From: Pseudomonas sp. S35
GTDB lineage: Bacteria > Pseudomonadota > Gammaproteobacteria > Pseudomonadales > Pseudomonadaceae
Reading direction: 5' to 3'
NCBI RefSeq assembly: GCF_009866765.1
Contig: NZ_CP019431.1
Coordinates: forward strand, 5,972,001-6,036,000
DNA length: 64,000 nt
Shown: piece by piece, positions 11,786-21,408 of the stretch
Position numbering within the stretch: position 1 is the stretch's first letter
How the letters are laid out: each line of letters starts with the position of its first letter
Program-made: the position numbers and the translations under genes
Notes under the pieces: generated by a model
What the model was told of the DNA's origin: nothing
The model's input: only the letters and a program-made list of their open reading frames with translations
Database searches by the model: none

Positions 11786-13708
11786 ATGAGTATTTTTAGC
11801 CACTTCCAACAACGCTTCGAGTCCACACAGCAGGAAGAACTCACGCTTCAAGAGTATCTAGAGCTGTGCAAAAAGGACCGCAGCACCTACGCGTCTGCCG
11901 CCGAACGCCTGTTGCTGGCCATTGGCGAGCCGGAGCTGGTAGACACCTCGAACAATTCGCGCCTGTCGCGGATCTTTTCCAACAAGGTGATCCGCCGCTA
12001 CCCGGCCTTTGAAGACTTCCACGGAATGGAAGAATGCATTGACCAGATCGTCTCCTACTTCCGCCATGCCGCCCAAGGCCTGGAAGAGAAGAAGCAGATC
12101 CTCTATCTGCTCGGCCCCGTCGGTGGCGGCAAGTCGTCCCTGGCCGAAAAGCTCAAGCAGTTGATCGAGAAAGTGCCCTTCTATGCCATCAAGGGCTCGC
12201 CAGTCTTCGAGTCGCCCCTGGGCCTGTTCAACGCCACGGAAGATGGTGCGATCCTCGAAGAAGACTTCGGCATCCCACGGCGCTACCTCAACACCATCAT
12301 GTCGCCCTGGGCCACCAAGCGCCTGGCCGAGTTTGGCGGCGACATCAGCCAATTCCGTGTAGTGAAACTCTACCCGTCGATCCTCAACCAGATCGGCGTG
12401 GCCAAGACGGAGCCTGGGGATGAAAACAACCAGGATATTTCCGCGCTGGTGGGCAAGGTCGATATCCGCAAACTGGAAGAATTCCCACAGAACGACGCTG
12501 ACGCCTACAGCTACTCGGGCGCGCTGTGCCGGGCCAACCAGGGCCTGATGGAATTCGTGGAGATGTTCAAGGCACCAATCAAGGTGCTGCACCCACTGCT
12601 CACCGCGACCCAGGAAGGCAACTACAACAGTACCGAAGGCTTGGGCGCGATTCCGTTCACCGGGATTCTGCTGGCCCACTCCAACGAATCGGAATGGCAC
12701 ACCTTCCGCAACAACAAGAACAACGAAGCCTTCATCGACCGGATCTACATCGTCAAGGTGCCGTACTGCCTGCGGGTCAGCGATGAGATCAAGATCTACG
12801 ACAAATTGCTGTTCAACAGCTCCCTGGCCAAGGCCCATTGCGCACCCGACACGCTGAAGATGCTCGCCCAGTTCACCGTACTGTCGCGCCTCAAGGAGCC
12901 GGAGAACTCGAACATCTACTCGAAGATGCGCGTGTACGACGGTGAAAACCTCAAGGACACCGACCCTAAAGCCAAGTCGATCCAGGAATACCGCGACACG
13001 GCGGGCGTGGATGAAGGCATGAACGGCCTGTCGACGCGCTTTGCGTTCAAGATCCTGTCCAAAGTCTTCAACTTCGACCCGCACGAGATCGCCGCCAACC
13101 CAGTGCACCTGCTTTATGTGCTGGAACAGCAGATCGAACAGGAGCAATTCCAGGCCGAAACCCGCGAGCGCTACCTGCGCTTCCTCAAGGAATACCTGGC
13201 GCCGCGCTACATCGAGTTCATCGGCAAGGAAATCCAGACCGCGTACCTGGAGTCCTACAGCGAGTACGGCCAAAACATCTTCGACCGCTACGTGCTGTAC
13301 GCCGACTTCTGGATCCAGGACCAGGAATACCGCGACCCGGAAACCGGCGAGATCCTCAACCGCGTGGCACTCAACGAGGAGCTGGAGAAAATCGAAAAAC
13401 CGGCCGGCATCAGCAATCCGAAGGATTTTCGCAACGAGATCGTCAACTTCGTGCTGCGCGCCCGCGCCAACAACAACGGCAAGAACCCGACCTGGCTCAG
13501 CTACGAGAAGCTGCGGGTGGTCATCGAGAAGAAAATGTTCTCCAACACCGAAGACCTGCTGCCGGTCATCAGCTTCAATGCCAAGGCCAGCAAGGAGGAT
13601 CAGCAAAAACACAACGACTTCGTCACACGAATGGTCGAGCGTGGCTACACCGACAAACAGGTACGACTGCTCTCCGAGTGGTACCTGCGGGTTCGTAAAT
13701 CACAGTAA
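11786..13708 (+). CDS. prkA: PrkA (YeaG) serine protein kinase / AAA+ protein
   Basis: 640 residues, the standard PrkA length from ATG 11786; GAGGTGA lies 7 nt upstream. The frame is open to 11708 but without homology features. An AAA+ module carries Walker A GPVGGGKSS (110-118), and the C-terminal half is the PrkA-specific kinase-like domain. Family members phosphorylate protein substrates or act as ATP-dependent proteases, and take part in stationary-phase and nitrogen-starvation responses. It heads the conserved prkA-yeaH-ycgB trio; the three proteins are thought to act together. Confidence 0.95.
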   Translation: MSIFSHFQQRFESTQQEELTLQEYLELCKKDRSTYASAAERLLLAIGEPELVDTSNNSRLSRIFSNKVIRRYPAFEDFHGMEECIDQIVSYFRHAAQGLEEKKQILYLLGPVGGGKSSLAEKLKQLIEKVPFYAIKGSPVFESPLGLFNATEDGAILEEDFGIPRRYLNTIMSPWATKRLAEFGGDISQFRVVKLYPSILNQIGVAKTEPGDENNQDISALVGKVDIRKLEEFPQNDADAYSYSGALCRANQGLMEFVEMFKAPIKVLHPLLTATQEGNYNSTEGLGAIPFTGILLAHSNESEWHTFRNNKNNEAFIDRIYIVKVPYCLRVSDEIKIYDKLLFNSSLAKAHCAPDTLKMLAQFTVLSRLKEPENSNIYSKMRVYDGENLKDTDPKAKSIQEYRDTAGVDEGMNGLSTRFAFKILSKVFNFDPHEIAANPVHLLYVLEQQIEQEQFQAETRERYLRFLKEYLAPRYIEFIGKEIQTAYLESYSEYGQNIFDRYVLYADFWIQDQEYRDPETGEILNRVALNEELEKIEKPAGISNPKDFRNEIVNFVLRARANNNGKNPTWLSYEKLRVVIEKKMFSNTEDLLPVISFNAKASKEDQQKHNDFVTRMVERGYTDKQVRLLSEWYLRVRKSQ

Positions 13709-13821
13709 GGCAGCGGCAAGCGTTCACTGCCGGGCATCTGGCCTGGCAGTTGACCGCTTGTCTCTAAGCTTCCAGCTCGCGGCTTGAAGCTTGTAACGTG
13801 AAGCTGCCCGGAGGGCTCCCC

Positions 13822-15093
13822 ATGAGCTATGTGATCGACCGACGCCTCAATGGCAAGAACAAGAGCACGGTGAACCGCCAGCGCTTCCTGCGGCGTTACC
13901 GTGACCACATCAAAAAGGCCGTTGAAGAGGCCGTCAGCCGCCGCTCCATCACCGACATGGAGCATGGCGAGCAAATCAGCATTCCCGGACGGGACATCGA
14001 CGAACCCGTGCTGCATCACGGTCGGGGCGGCAAACAGACCGTCGTGCACCCTGGCAACAAGGAATTCACCACCGGCGAACATATCCAGCGCCCTCAAGGC
14101 GGGGGCGGTGGCAAGGGTCCAGGCAAGGCCGGCAACTCCGGTGAAGGCATGGACGAGTTCGTGTTCCAGATCACCCAGGAGGAATTCCTGGAGTTCATGT
14201 TCGAGGACCTGGAACTGCCGAACCTGGTCAAACGTAACCTGACCGGTACCGATACCTTCAAGACCGTGCGCGCCGGGATCAGCAACGAGGGCAACCCGTC
14301 CCGCATCAATATCATCCGCACCCTGCGCTCGGCCCATGCACGGCGTATCGCCCTGTCGGGCAGCAGCCGCGCCAAACTGAAGGAAGCCAAGGAAGAGTTG
14401 GCACGCTTGAAGCGCGAAGAACCGGATAACTTCGGCGATATCCAGGAAATCGAAGCAGAAATTGAGAAACTCAGCGCGCGCATCCATCGCGTGCCGTTCC
14501 TTGATACGTTCGACTTGAAATACAACCTGCTCGTCAAACAACCCAACCCAAGCTCCAAGGCGGTGATGTTTTGCCTGATGGACGTGTCCGGCTCCATGAC
14601 CCAGGCCACCAAAGACATCGCCAAGCGGTTCTTTATCCTGCTGTACCTGTTCCTGAAGCGGAACTACGACAAGATCGACGTCGTATTCATCCGCCATCAC
14701 ACCAGCGCGCGGGAAGTCGACGAAGAGGAGTTTTTTTACTCGCGGGAAACCGGCGGCACCATCGTGTCCAGCGCCCTTAAGCTGATGCAGGAGATCATGG
14801 CTGAGCGCTACCCGGCCAACGAATGGAACATCTACGCCGCCCAGGCATCGGACGGCGACAACTGGAACGATGACTCGCCCATCTGCCGCGACATCCTGAT
14901 CAACCAGATCATGCCCTTCGTGCAGTACTACACCTACGTCGAAATTACCCCTCGTGAGCACCAGGCCCTGTGGTTCGAATATGAGCGAATCGGCGAAGCC
15001 TTTGCCGACACGTTCGCCCAGCAGCAACTGGTCTCGGCCGGCGATATCTACCCGGTCTTCCGTGAACTCTTCCAGCGCAGGTTAGTGACATGA
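13822..15093 (+). CDS. yeaH: UPF0229 protein YeaH, von Willebrand A-like
   Basis: 423 residues from ATG 13822, preceded by GGAGGG; an upstream in-frame start at 13798 is less likely. The N-terminus [15 protein letters not shown] and the glycine-rich linker at about 93-108 are typical of the family. The C-terminal half is a vWA-like domain with an intact MIDAS motif DVSGS at 254-258. vWA proteins paired with AAA+ ATPases usually work as a unit, and here prkA (AAA+) is immediately upstream. The function of YeaH itself is unproven. The stop overlaps ycgB by 4 bp. Confidence 0.93.
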   Translation: MSYVIDRRLNGKNKSTVNRQRFLRRYRDHIKKAVEEAVSRRSITDMEHGEQISIPGRDIDEPVLHHGRGGKQTVVHPGNKEFTTGEHIQRPQGGGGGKGPGKAGNSGEGMDEFVFQITQEEFLEFMFEDLELPNLVKRNLTGTDTFKTVRAGISNEGNPSRINIIRTLRSAHARRIALSGSSRAKLKEAKEELARLKREEPDNFGDIQEIEAEIEKLSARIHRVPFLDTFDLKYNLLVKQPNPSSKAVMFCLMDVSGSMTQATKDIAKRFFILLYLFLKRNYDKIDVVFIRHHTSAREVDEEEFFYSRETGGTIVSSALKLMQEIMAERYPANEWNIYAAQASDGDNWNDDSPICRDILINQIMPFVQYYTYVEITPREHQALWFEYERIGEAFADTFAQQQLVSAGDIYPVFRELFQRRLVT

Positions 15094-16655
15094 CCGCCAA
15101 AAAAGAGACTAAGCGCCAACCCATCTCCACCGGCTCCGAGTGGACCTTTGAACTGATCCAGGCCTACGACCGGGAAATCAGCCGGATCGCGGCGGGTTAT
15201 GCCCTGGACACCTACCCCAACCAGATAGAAGTGATCACCGCCGAGCAAATGATGGATGCCTACGCGTCTGTCGGCATGCCGCTGGGCTATCACCATTGGT
15301 CCTACGGCAAACACTTCCTAAGCACCGAGAAGTCCTACACTCGGGGGCAGATGGGCCTGGCCTACGAGATCGTAATCAACTCCGACCCGTGCATCGCCTA
15401 CCTGATGGAGGAAAACACCATCTGCATGCAGGCACTGGTGGTGGCTCACGCCTGCTATGGGCATAACAGCTTCTTCAAGGGCAACTACCTGTTCCGTACC
15501 TGGACCGACGCCAGTTCGATCATCGATTACCTGGTGTTCGCCAAGCAGTACATCATGCAGTGCGAGGAGCGCCACGGCATTGATGCCGTGGAAGACCTGC
15601 TCGACTCCTGCCACGCCCTGATGAACTACGGGGTCGACCGCTACAAACGCCCGTACCCGATTTCCGCCGAGGAAGAACGTCTGCGTCAGAAGGAGCGTGA
15701 AGAGCACCTGCAGAAGCAGATCAACGACCTGTGGCGCACCATTCCCAAACGCGCCGGCAAGAACAGCGATAAGGACAATGCGCGCTTCCCCGCCGAACCT
15801 CAGGAAAACATCCTGTATTTCCTGGAAAAGCACGCGCCGCTGCTGGAGCCATGGCAGCGGGAAATCGTGCGCATCGTGCGCAAGATCGCCCAGTATTTTT
15901 ATCCACAGCGCCAAACCCAAGTGATGAACGAAGGCTGGGCAACGTTCTGGCACTACACACTGATGAACGACCTGTACGACGAGGGCTTGGTCACCGATGG
16001 CTTCATGATGGAGTTCCTCACGTCCCACACCAGCGTGGTATTCCAGCCGGGCTTCGACAGCCCGTATTACAGCGGCATCAACCCTTACGCCCTGGGCTTT
16101 GCCATGTACCGTGACATCCGGCGCATGTGCGAACACCCCACCGAAGAGGACCGCCGCTGGTTCCCGGAAATCGCCGGCAGCGATTGGCTGTCCACCATCA
16201 AGTTCGCCATGAGCAGTTTCAAGGACGAGAGTTTTATCCTGCAGTACCTGTCACCCCAGGTGATTCGAGACCTCAAGCTGTTCAGCATCCTCGATGACGA
16301 CCTCAAGGATGATCTGGTCGTACCGGCCATCCACGACGAGCCTGGCTACCGCACCATCCGCGAGACCTTGGCCGCACAGTACAACCTGGGCAACCGCGAA
16401 CCCAACGTACAGATCTACAGCATCGATGTGCGTGGCGACCGCTCCCTGACCCTGCGTCACCAGCAGCACGACCGCAAACCCCTGGGTGACTCCACTGAGG
16501 AGGTACTCAAGCACCTGCACCGGCTCTGGGGCTTCGACATCCACCTGGAAACCCTGCAGGGCGACCAAGTGGTGAAAACCCACCACGTACCACCGCGCAG
16601 CGATCACAACGACAACGACTACGGCCGCCTGGACCTGGCCGTCGTTCACCTCTGA
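15090..16655 (+). CDS. ycgB: SpoVR-family protein YcgB
   Basis: A 521-residue SpoVR-like protein of usual length, starting at an ATGA overlap with yeaH. Recognisable parts are [34 protein letters not shown] and the conserved [11 protein letters not shown] segment with [15 protein letters not shown]. The family is widespread outside spore formers. Its biochemical role is unknown; in E. coli it is RpoS-controlled. With prkA and yeaH it forms a fixed three-gene stress module. A large hairpin lies directly after the stop. Confidence 0.94.
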   Translation: MTAKKETKRQPISTGSEWTFELIQAYDREISRIAAGYALDTYPNQIEVITAEQMMDAYASVGMPLGYHHWSYGKHFLSTEKSYTRGQMGLAYEIVINSDPCIAYLMEENTICMQALVVAHACYGHNSFFKGNYLFRTWTDASSIIDYLVFAKQYIMQCEERHGIDAVEDLLDSCHALMNYGVDRYKRPYPISAEEERLRQKEREEHLQKQINDLWRTIPKRAGKNSDKDNARFPAEPQENILYFLEKHAPLLEPWQREIVRIVRKIAQYFYPQRQTQVMNEGWATFWHYTLMNDLYDEGLVTDGFMMEFLTSHTSVVFQPGFDSPYYSGINPYALGFAMYRDIRRMCEHPTEEDRRWFPEIAGSDWLSTIKFAMSSFKDESFILQYLSPQVIRDLKLFSILDDDLKDDLVVPAIHDEPGYRTIRETLAAQYNLGNREPNVQIYSIDVRGDRSLTLRHQQHDRKPLGDSTEEVLKHLHRLWGFDIHLETLQGDQVVKTHHVPPRSDHNDNDYGRLDLAVVHL

Positions 16656-16662
16656 AACAGCA

Positions 16663-16717
16663 AAGCCTCCATTGGCCAGGCACAGGCGTTATCCTGTGCC
16701 GCTAATGGAGGCCTTTT
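16663..16717 (+). terminator. Terminator-like hairpin whose 3' arm holds the cca ribosome site
   Basis: The outer stem GCCTCCATT (16665-16673) pairs with AATGGAGGC (16704-16712). The inner stem GGCACAGG (16679-16686) pairs with CCTGTGCC (16693-16700) around a 6-nt loop. TTTT follows at 16714-16717 and the cca ATG at 16719. The GGAGG that should serve as the cca Shine-Dalgarno (16707-16711) is inside the closed outer stem. Confidence 0.7.
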
Positions 16718-16718
16718 C

Positions 16719-17942
16719 ATGAAAATCTACAACGTCGGCGGTGCCGTGCGTGACCGCTTGCTGGGCATCAAGGTCACCGATATCGACCGCGTGGTCGTCG
16801 GCGCGACCACTGAAGAAATGCTTGCCAAGGGTTTCAAGCCAGTGGGCGCGGATTTCCCGGTGTTCCTGGACCCCAAAAACGGCGACGAGTACGCCCTGGC
16901 CCGCACTGAACGCAAGAGCGGCAGGGGTTACGGCGGCTTTGTGTTTCACGCCAGCCCCGAAGTCACGCTGGAAGAAGACCTGATTCGCCGCGACCTGACC
17001 ATCAATGCGATGGCAGAAGACGATGACGGCAAGCTGACCGATCCTTATCACGGCCAGCGCGATCTGAAAGCACGCATTCTTCGCCATGTTTCCCCCGCGT
17101 TCGCCGAAGATCCACTGCGAGTTCTGCGCGTTGCACGCTTTGCCGCGCGCTATGCACACCTGGGTTTTACGGTGGCGCCGGAGACCCTCGAACTGATGCG
17201 TCAACTCAGCGATTCAGGCGAACTGGAGGCCTTGACGCCGGAGCGCAGTTGGAAAGAAATCTCCCGGGCATTGATGGAAGATCAACCCCAGGTGTTCATC
17301 CAGGTCCTGCGCGACTGCAACGCCCTGAAAACCCTGATGCCGGAAGTGGACGCGCTCTTCGGCGTGCCACAGCCCGAGGCGCACCATCCTGAGATCGACA
17401 CTGGCGTGCACACCCTGAGCGTGCTGGAACAGGCCGCCCTGCACAAACAACCGCTGACCGTACGTTGGGCCTGCCTGCTGCACGACTTGGGCAAGGGCCT
17501 GACGCCTGTGGATAAGTTGCCGCAGCACATTGCCCATGAACATCGCGGCCTGAAACTGATCAAGGCAGTCAATGAACGCTTCAAAGTGCCGAGGGACTGT
17601 CAGGAATTGGCGCTGCTGGTAGGTCAATATCACACCCACGGTCATCGGGTGCTGGAGCTGAAGGCCTCGACGCTACTGGAGTTGCTGCAGAGTTTTGACG
17701 TATATCGCCGACCGCAGCGGTTTGAGGAGTTTGTGGTCGCCTGCGAAATGGATGCCCGGGGCCGCAAGGGCTTTGAGCAACGCAGTTATCCACAGGCGGA
17801 TTACTTGCGCGGCGCGGCCAAGGCTGCACGCGAAGTGCCGGTGGCCCCACTGCTGGAGAAAGGCTTCAAAGGCCCGCAACTGGGCGAGGCGCTCAAGCGC
17901 GAACGGCTGGGCGCGCTGCAAGCCTACAAGGGCAAACACTGA
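16719..17942 (+). CDS. cca: CCA-adding tRNA nucleotidyltransferase with HD domain
   Basis: A 407-residue class II CCA enzyme. The N-terminal catalytic signature GGAVRD is at 7-12, with the metal-binding D21/D23 (TDID). [10 protein letters not shown] and [16 protein letters not shown] follow in the neck and body regions. A C-terminal HD phosphohydrolase domain contains LHDLGKG. It builds or repairs the 3' CCA end of tRNAs; the HD domain gives phosphatase/phosphodiesterase activity in E. coli. Its ribosome-binding site is buried in the hairpin upstream, which suggests translational control or reliance on read-through. Confidence 0.95.
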   Translation: MKIYNVGGAVRDRLLGIKVTDIDRVVVGATTEEMLAKGFKPVGADFPVFLDPKNGDEYALARTERKSGRGYGGFVFHASPEVTLEEDLIRRDLTINAMAEDDDGKLTDPYHGQRDLKARILRHVSPAFAEDPLRVLRVARFAARYAHLGFTVAPETLELMRQLSDSGELEALTPERSWKEISRALMEDQPQVFIQVLRDCNALKTLMPEVDALFGVPQPEAHHPEIDTGVHTLSVLEQAALHKQPLTVRWACLLHDLGKGLTPVDKLPQHIAHEHRGLKLIKAVNERFKVPRDCQELALLVGQYHTHGHRVLELKASTLLELLQSFDVYRRPQRFEEFVVACEMDARGRKGFEQRSYPQADYLRGAAKAAREVPVAPLLEKGFKGPQLGEALKRERLGALQAYKGKH

Positions 17943-17947
17943 CGGGC

Positions 17948-17975
17948 GTGGCCATGGAGCGCGCTCCGTGGCCAC
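17948..17975. terminator. Bidirectional hairpin between convergent cca and folK
   Basis: GTGGCCATGGAGC pairs with GCTCCGTGGCCAC as a 13-bp stem (one G-T pair) with a 2-nt loop. It sits 5 bp after the cca stop and 13 bp before the folK stop. No T-run is present on either strand. The position suggests termination or 3'-end protection for both genes. Confidence 0.5.
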
Positions 17976-17988
17976 AACCGCTCGATGC

Positions 17989-18501
17989 CTACATGTGCGG
18001 GGTGAGCTGTTGACCCCGCCACTCAAAGGCGACAGGCGCCAGCACTTGATCAATCTGCGCATCGCGCCATAAATCAGCCATCGTCTTGCCCACCTCAGGA
18101 TGCACGCGATCCGGCGCCATCATCGATAGCGGCCACAGCACAAAGGCGTTTTTCAGGATCTCTGCGCGAGGCAGGATCAAACCGTCGAAATCCCCCACCA
18201 ACTCGCCGTACAGCAGCACGTCGATATCCAACGGCAGGCCTTTACGGTCCGCTGCATAGCGGCCGTTTTCAGCCTCGATGGATTTCAACCGACGGTCCAA
18301 CTCCGCCAACGACAGATCGGTATACGCCGACACCACCAGATTGAAGAATGGACCACTCTTGATTCCCACCGGCTGGCTTTCGAACACCGCCGAGCAGCGG
18401 ACATCCGTGAGGAAAGCCGCCAGCGCATCGAGCCCGGCGCGCAAATGAGGCTCGCGCTCGATATTGCTGCCCAGGCCCAGGTAAATCTGGATTAGCGACA
18501 T
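17989..18501 (-). CDS. folK: 6-hydroxymethyl-7,8-dihydropterin pyrophosphokinase
   Basis: A 170-residue HPPK. It opens [14 protein letters not shown] (family GLGSN motif). VFESQPVG and [10 protein letters not shown] line the pterin pocket, and the metal-binding DIDVLLYG signature follows. It transfers pyrophosphate from ATP to the pterin in folate synthesis. The start overlaps the end of folB by 10 bp on the same strand, so the two consecutive folate steps are coupled. Confidence 0.94.
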   Translation of the reverse strand: MSLIQIYLGLGSNIEREPHLRAGLDALAAFLTDVRCSAVFESQPVGIKSGPFFNLVVSAYTDLSLAELDRRLKSIEAENGRYAADRKGLPLDIDVLLYGELVGDFDGLILPRAEILKNAFVLWPLSMMAPDRVHPEVGKTMADLWRDAQIDQVLAPVAFEWRGQQLTPHM

Positions 18502-18845
18502 CCGCGCTCGATCTCCACGCCCACGCCCTTGGCGGCCGGCACGGCGCCGGGCTTGGTCAGCTTGAGGTGCAGCCAGGGAATCTGGAACTCGCTCATCAGC
18601 ACTTCGGCCAGGCGCTCGGCGAAGGTCTCCACCAATTGGTACTGGGACTGTTCGGCAAAGGCCTGGATGCGCGCGGACACGCTGGCGTAATCCAGCGCCA
18701 GGGTCAGGTCGTCACCGGCCGCAGCCGGGCGGTTATCCCAAGCGAAGCTCAGGTCCAGGCGCAGGCATTGCCGAATCCCGCGCTCCCAGTCGTAGGCCCC
18801 AATCACGGTGTCGACTTCCAGGCCTTCGATAAACACTCTGTCCAA
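18492..18845 (-). CDS. folB: Dihydroneopterin aldolase
   Basis: A 117-residue FolB-type tunnel-fold enzyme. It starts [22 protein letters not shown], whose Glu and the later [20 protein letters not shown] give the usual active-site lysine and C-terminal strand. It makes 6-hydroxymethyl-dihydropterin, the FolK substrate, and the genes overlap. It is divergent from plsY with 72 bp between starts. Confidence 0.93.
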   Translation of the reverse strand: MDRVFIEGLEVDTVIGAYDWERGIRQCLRLDLSFAWDNRPAAAGDDLTLALDYASVSARIQAFAEQSQYQLVETFAERLAEVLMSEFQIPWLHLKLTKPGAVPAAKGVGVEIERGCR

Positions 18846-18917
18846 GCTCTTCTCCGCTGCACGACAAGGGCGCGATGCCCCGTTAGAATCAGGGCGTCCT
18901 CGCCCGGAATAGTTAGC

Positions 18918-19487
18918 ATGTTTTGGTCACTGGCGCTTCTCGCCTACCTGCTCGGCTCGCTGTCCTTCGCCATTTTGCTCAGCCGCCTGACGGGAAATCC
19001 CGATCCGCGAATGAGTGGCTCCGGCAATGCCGGCGCCACCAATATGCTGCGCCTGGCCGGCAAGAAGCTCGCCGTGCTGACGCTGCTCGGCGATGTGTGC
19101 AAGGGCTTGCTGCCCGTGCTGATCGCCAACCTCGCCGGCCTTACCCTGCAACAACAGGCCTGGGTGGGCGTGTGCGCCGTCCTCGGCCATCTGTTTCCGC
19201 TGTACTTCCGCTTTCGCGGTGGCAAAGGTGTCGCCACGGCGGCCGGCATGCTGCTGGGGGTCTACCCGCCGGCAGCGTTGCTGGCCGTGCTCGCCTGGCT
19301 GCTGACGTTCTACCTGACCCGCACCAGCTCGTTGGCCGCCTTGATTGCCACGCCGCTCACCCTGCCGCTGCTGGCCTGGCAGGAACCGGCGGCACTGTTG
19401 CCGATGAGCGTGCTGACGCTACTGATCGTCTGGCGTCACCGCGGCAATCTACGCGACCTGTTTGCCGGGCGCGAACGGCATTTTTAA
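18918..19487 (+). CDS. plsY: Glycerol-3-phosphate acyltransferase PlsY
   Basis: 189 residues from ATG 18918; a longer open frame upstream is antisense to folB and not credible. The protein is almost wholly hydrophobic (about five membrane segments). It carries the three PlsY motifs: [26 protein letters not shown] and a C-terminal [14 protein letters not shown]. It acylates glycerol-3-phosphate from acyl-phosphate at the inner membrane, the first step of phospholipid synthesis. It converges on tsaD; the 33-bp spacer holds a short GGCGCC repeat pair. Confidence 0.95.
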   Translation: MFWSLALLAYLLGSLSFAILLSRLTGNPDPRMSGSGNAGATNMLRLAGKKLAVLTLLGDVCKGLLPVLIANLAGLTLQQQAWVGVCAVLGHLFPLYFRFRGGKGVATAAGMLLGVYPPAALLAVLAWLLTFYLTRTSSLAALIATPLTLPLLAWQEPAALLPMSVLTLLIVWRHRGNLRDLFAGRERHF

Positions 19488-19520
19488 ATATCGCCCAGGC
19501 GCCCGGCTCAGTTGGCGCCC

Positions 19521-20546
19521 TTACAGCGGCGGCAACTGCTCCATCGGCCAGCGTGCCTGCACGCTGATCGCCAGGCTTTCATGCTGCCCGGCCTGCAAAC
19601 GCTGACAGCCAGCGTAAGCGATCATCGCGCCATTATCCGTGCAGAACTCTGGGCGCGCGTAGAACACATCACCCTTCATGTCGCCGAGCATTTTTTCCAA
19701 TGAGGCGCGCAAGGCCTTGTTGGCGCTGACGCCACCGGCAATCACCAGACGCTTCATGCCCGCCTGTTTCAGTGCACGCTTGCACTTGATGGTCAAAGTC
19801 TCCACCACGGCCTGCTGGAACGCCAGCGCGATGTCGCAACGAGCTTGCTCACCGTCGTCCCCGGCGCTGACGCTGTGCTGCCAGGTATTGAGCGCCGAGG
19901 TTTTCAAGCCGCTGAAGCTGAACATCAAACCGGGGCGATCGCACATCGGACGCGGGAATGTGTAGCGCCCGGCAACGCCTTTTTCAGCGAGACGGGCGAT
20001 TTCCGGCCCGCCTGGATAATTGAGGCCCATCATCTTCGCGGTCTTGTCGAACGCTTCGCCGGCGGCGTCATCCAGCGACTCGCCCAAAAGCGTGTATTGC
20101 CCGATTGCGTCGACCTGAACCAGCTGCGTATGCCCACCCGAAACCAACAAAGCGACGAACGGGAACTGCGGCGGGTTTTCTTCCAGCATCGGCGCCAGTA
20201 AATGGCCTTCCATGTGGTGCACACCGAGGGCCGCAATACCCCAGGCAAACGCCAGCGCCTGGGCGCAAGAAGCCCCAACCAGAAGGGCTCCAACCAATCC
20301 GGGGCCGGCGGTGTAAGCGATCGCATCGATCTCGGTTGGCACGCAGCCGGCCTCGTCCAGCACCTGGCGGATCAACGGCAGCATGCGCTTGACGTGATCA
20401 CGGCTGGCCAGCTCCGGCACCACGCCACCATAGGCACGATGCAGGTCGATCTGACTGAACAATGCATCGGCCAAAAGCCCGCGTTCACTGTCGTAAAGTG
20501 CGACACCGGTTTCGTCGCAGGAGGTTTCAAGTCCCAGTACTAGCAT
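19521..20546 (-). CDS. tsaD: tRNA N6-adenosine threonylcarbamoyltransferase TsaD
   Basis: A 341-residue Kae1/TsaD protein of normal length. The ASKHA-fold start [18 protein letters not shown], the metal-binding H111/H115 pair (HHMEGH) and the VSGGHTQLV loop are intact. With TsaB, TsaC and TsaE it makes t6A37 in ANN-decoding tRNAs. It diverges from rpsU across 202 bp, the usual arrangement in gamma-proteobacteria. The tRNA-Ile2 candidate in this window would be one of its substrates. Confidence 0.96.
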   Translation of the reverse strand: MLVLGLETSCDETGVALYDSERGLLADALFSQIDLHRAYGGVVPELASRDHVKRMLPLIRQVLDEAGCVPTEIDAIAYTAGPGLVGALLVGASCAQALAFAWGIAALGVHHMEGHLLAPMLEENPPQFPFVALLVSGGHTQLVQVDAIGQYTLLGESLDDAAGEAFDKTAKMMGLNYPGGPEIARLAEKGVAGRYTFPRPMCDRPGLMFSFSGLKTSALNTWQHSVSAGDDGEQARCDIALAFQQAVVETLTIKCKRALKQAGMKRLVIAGGVSANKALRASLEKMLGDMKGDVFYARPEFCTDNGAMIAYAGCQRLQAGQHESLAISVQARWPMEQLPPL

Positions 20547-20633
20547 GGGTTTGCGCCTTGTAGAGGCTAAATTCGAAGGCGCGCATAATAGTCGCCAGTC
20601 CCCCTCCCGACTAGCGGTTTTCGATCAGAGGCT

Positions 20634-20662
20634 TTGCATTCCGGTCAATGAGGGGTTAACAT
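20634..20662 (+). promoter_or_regulatory. Sigma-70 promoter for rpsU-dnaG-rpoD
   Basis: TTGCAT (20634-20639) and TAACAT (20657-20662) are separated by 17 bp, and initiation would fall about 80 nt before rpsU. It is the best -35/-10 pair in the tsaD-rpsU spacer. Confidence 0.55.
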
Positions 20663-20748
20663 CCGCAACCCTTAAAAACCGACGACCTCAGCCGCGAATT
20701 TTTTGCGACGAGAACGTTGATCCCGGTAATGAAAGAAGGTAGCTCTGG

Positions 20749-20964
20749 ATGCCAGCCGTCAAAGTTAAAGAGAACGAACCCTTCGACGTAGCTCTGCGTC
20801 GTTTCAAGCGCTCCTGCGAAAAAGCCGGTGTACTGGCTGAAGTTCGTAGCCGCGAATTTTACGAGAAGCCAACTTCTGAGCGTAAGCGCAAAGCAGCAGC
20901 CGCTGTTAAGCGTCACGCCAAGAAAGTTCAGCGCGAACAGCGCCGCGCCGTTCGTCTGTACTAA
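20749..20964 (+). CDS. rpsU: 30S ribosomal protein S21
   Basis: A 71-residue S21. It begins [20 protein letters not shown] and ends in the basic helix [18 protein letters not shown]21 sits on the 30S platform near the anti-Shine-Dalgarno and supports initiation. It is the first gene of the macromolecular synthesis operon rpsU-dnaG-rpoD. A hairpin 30 bp after its stop probably cuts down read-through into dnaG, since far more S21 than primase is needed. Confidence 0.98.
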
Positions 20965-21408
20965 TACACAGACGTTCGTAGCAAGCTTCTGCCAAGCCCG
21001 GCCCTCAGCCGGGCTAATGGCATTTGCGGATATCGCTTGATGCTTCATCGTCGACGCCGCACACGCGACCGAGACAACTGCTTCACACGTCAGGACTGGC
21101 TTTCTGCCAGCGGTGCACGTCTCTTCTGACGAGCCTAACAAGGCTACTGACGAGCACACCTATTCTTCAAGCAGACGACCAACTGTGTCGGCTGTGCCCA
21201 TCGATGGGTCTCCGAGGCCGCCCACAGGCCGAAACCGGACACCCGGGCAACTTTTATTTGCCGAGCCCTGATAGAAGCTAACGTCAGTAAATGTTCGGCA
21301 GATACACTTCCAGACAGCCCAAACCAACGATTGATGGCCGAGCCATTCGATACGCACGTTTGAGCTTTTTACGGGCCCTCAATTACACGCAGTGATGACG
21401 AGAACGCC
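20965..21408 (+). other. Long rpsU-dnaG spacer, no credible gene
   Basis: This 444-bp stretch holds the attenuator hairpin at 20995-21015, after which no open frame with family features is seen. Small dyads occur: CTGGC-N5-GCCAG near 21092-21106, the palindrome CCATCGATGG near 21198, and GGCAA-N8-TTGCC near 21245. CTGACGAGC occurs twice near 21129-21160. It is a candidate for a long structured leader or a small RNA; I recognise no Rfam family. Confidence 0.5.
20995..21015 (+). terminator. Attenuator-like hairpin between rpsU and dnaG
   Basis: AGCCCGGC-CCTCA-GCCGGGCT forms an 8-bp stem 30 bp after the rpsU stop. The following AATGG lacks a T-run, so termination would be partial. E. coli has a comparable partial terminator at this place in the same operon. 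Confidence 0.6.

Noticed and set aside
11858..13612. 584-codon open frame antisense to prkA
   Set aside because: GC-rich third positions remove stops from the opposite strand; no family motif or ribosome site, and prkA is complete on the other strand.
13766..13792. AAGCTTC-N13-GAAGCTT before yeaH as a terminator
   Set aside because: No T-run, and prkA-yeaH belong to one conserved operon; it looks like a small degenerate intergenic repeat.
20547..20748. LexA box before rpsU as in E. coli
   Set aside because: No CTGT-N8-ACAG-like sequence found in the tsaD-rpsU spacer.
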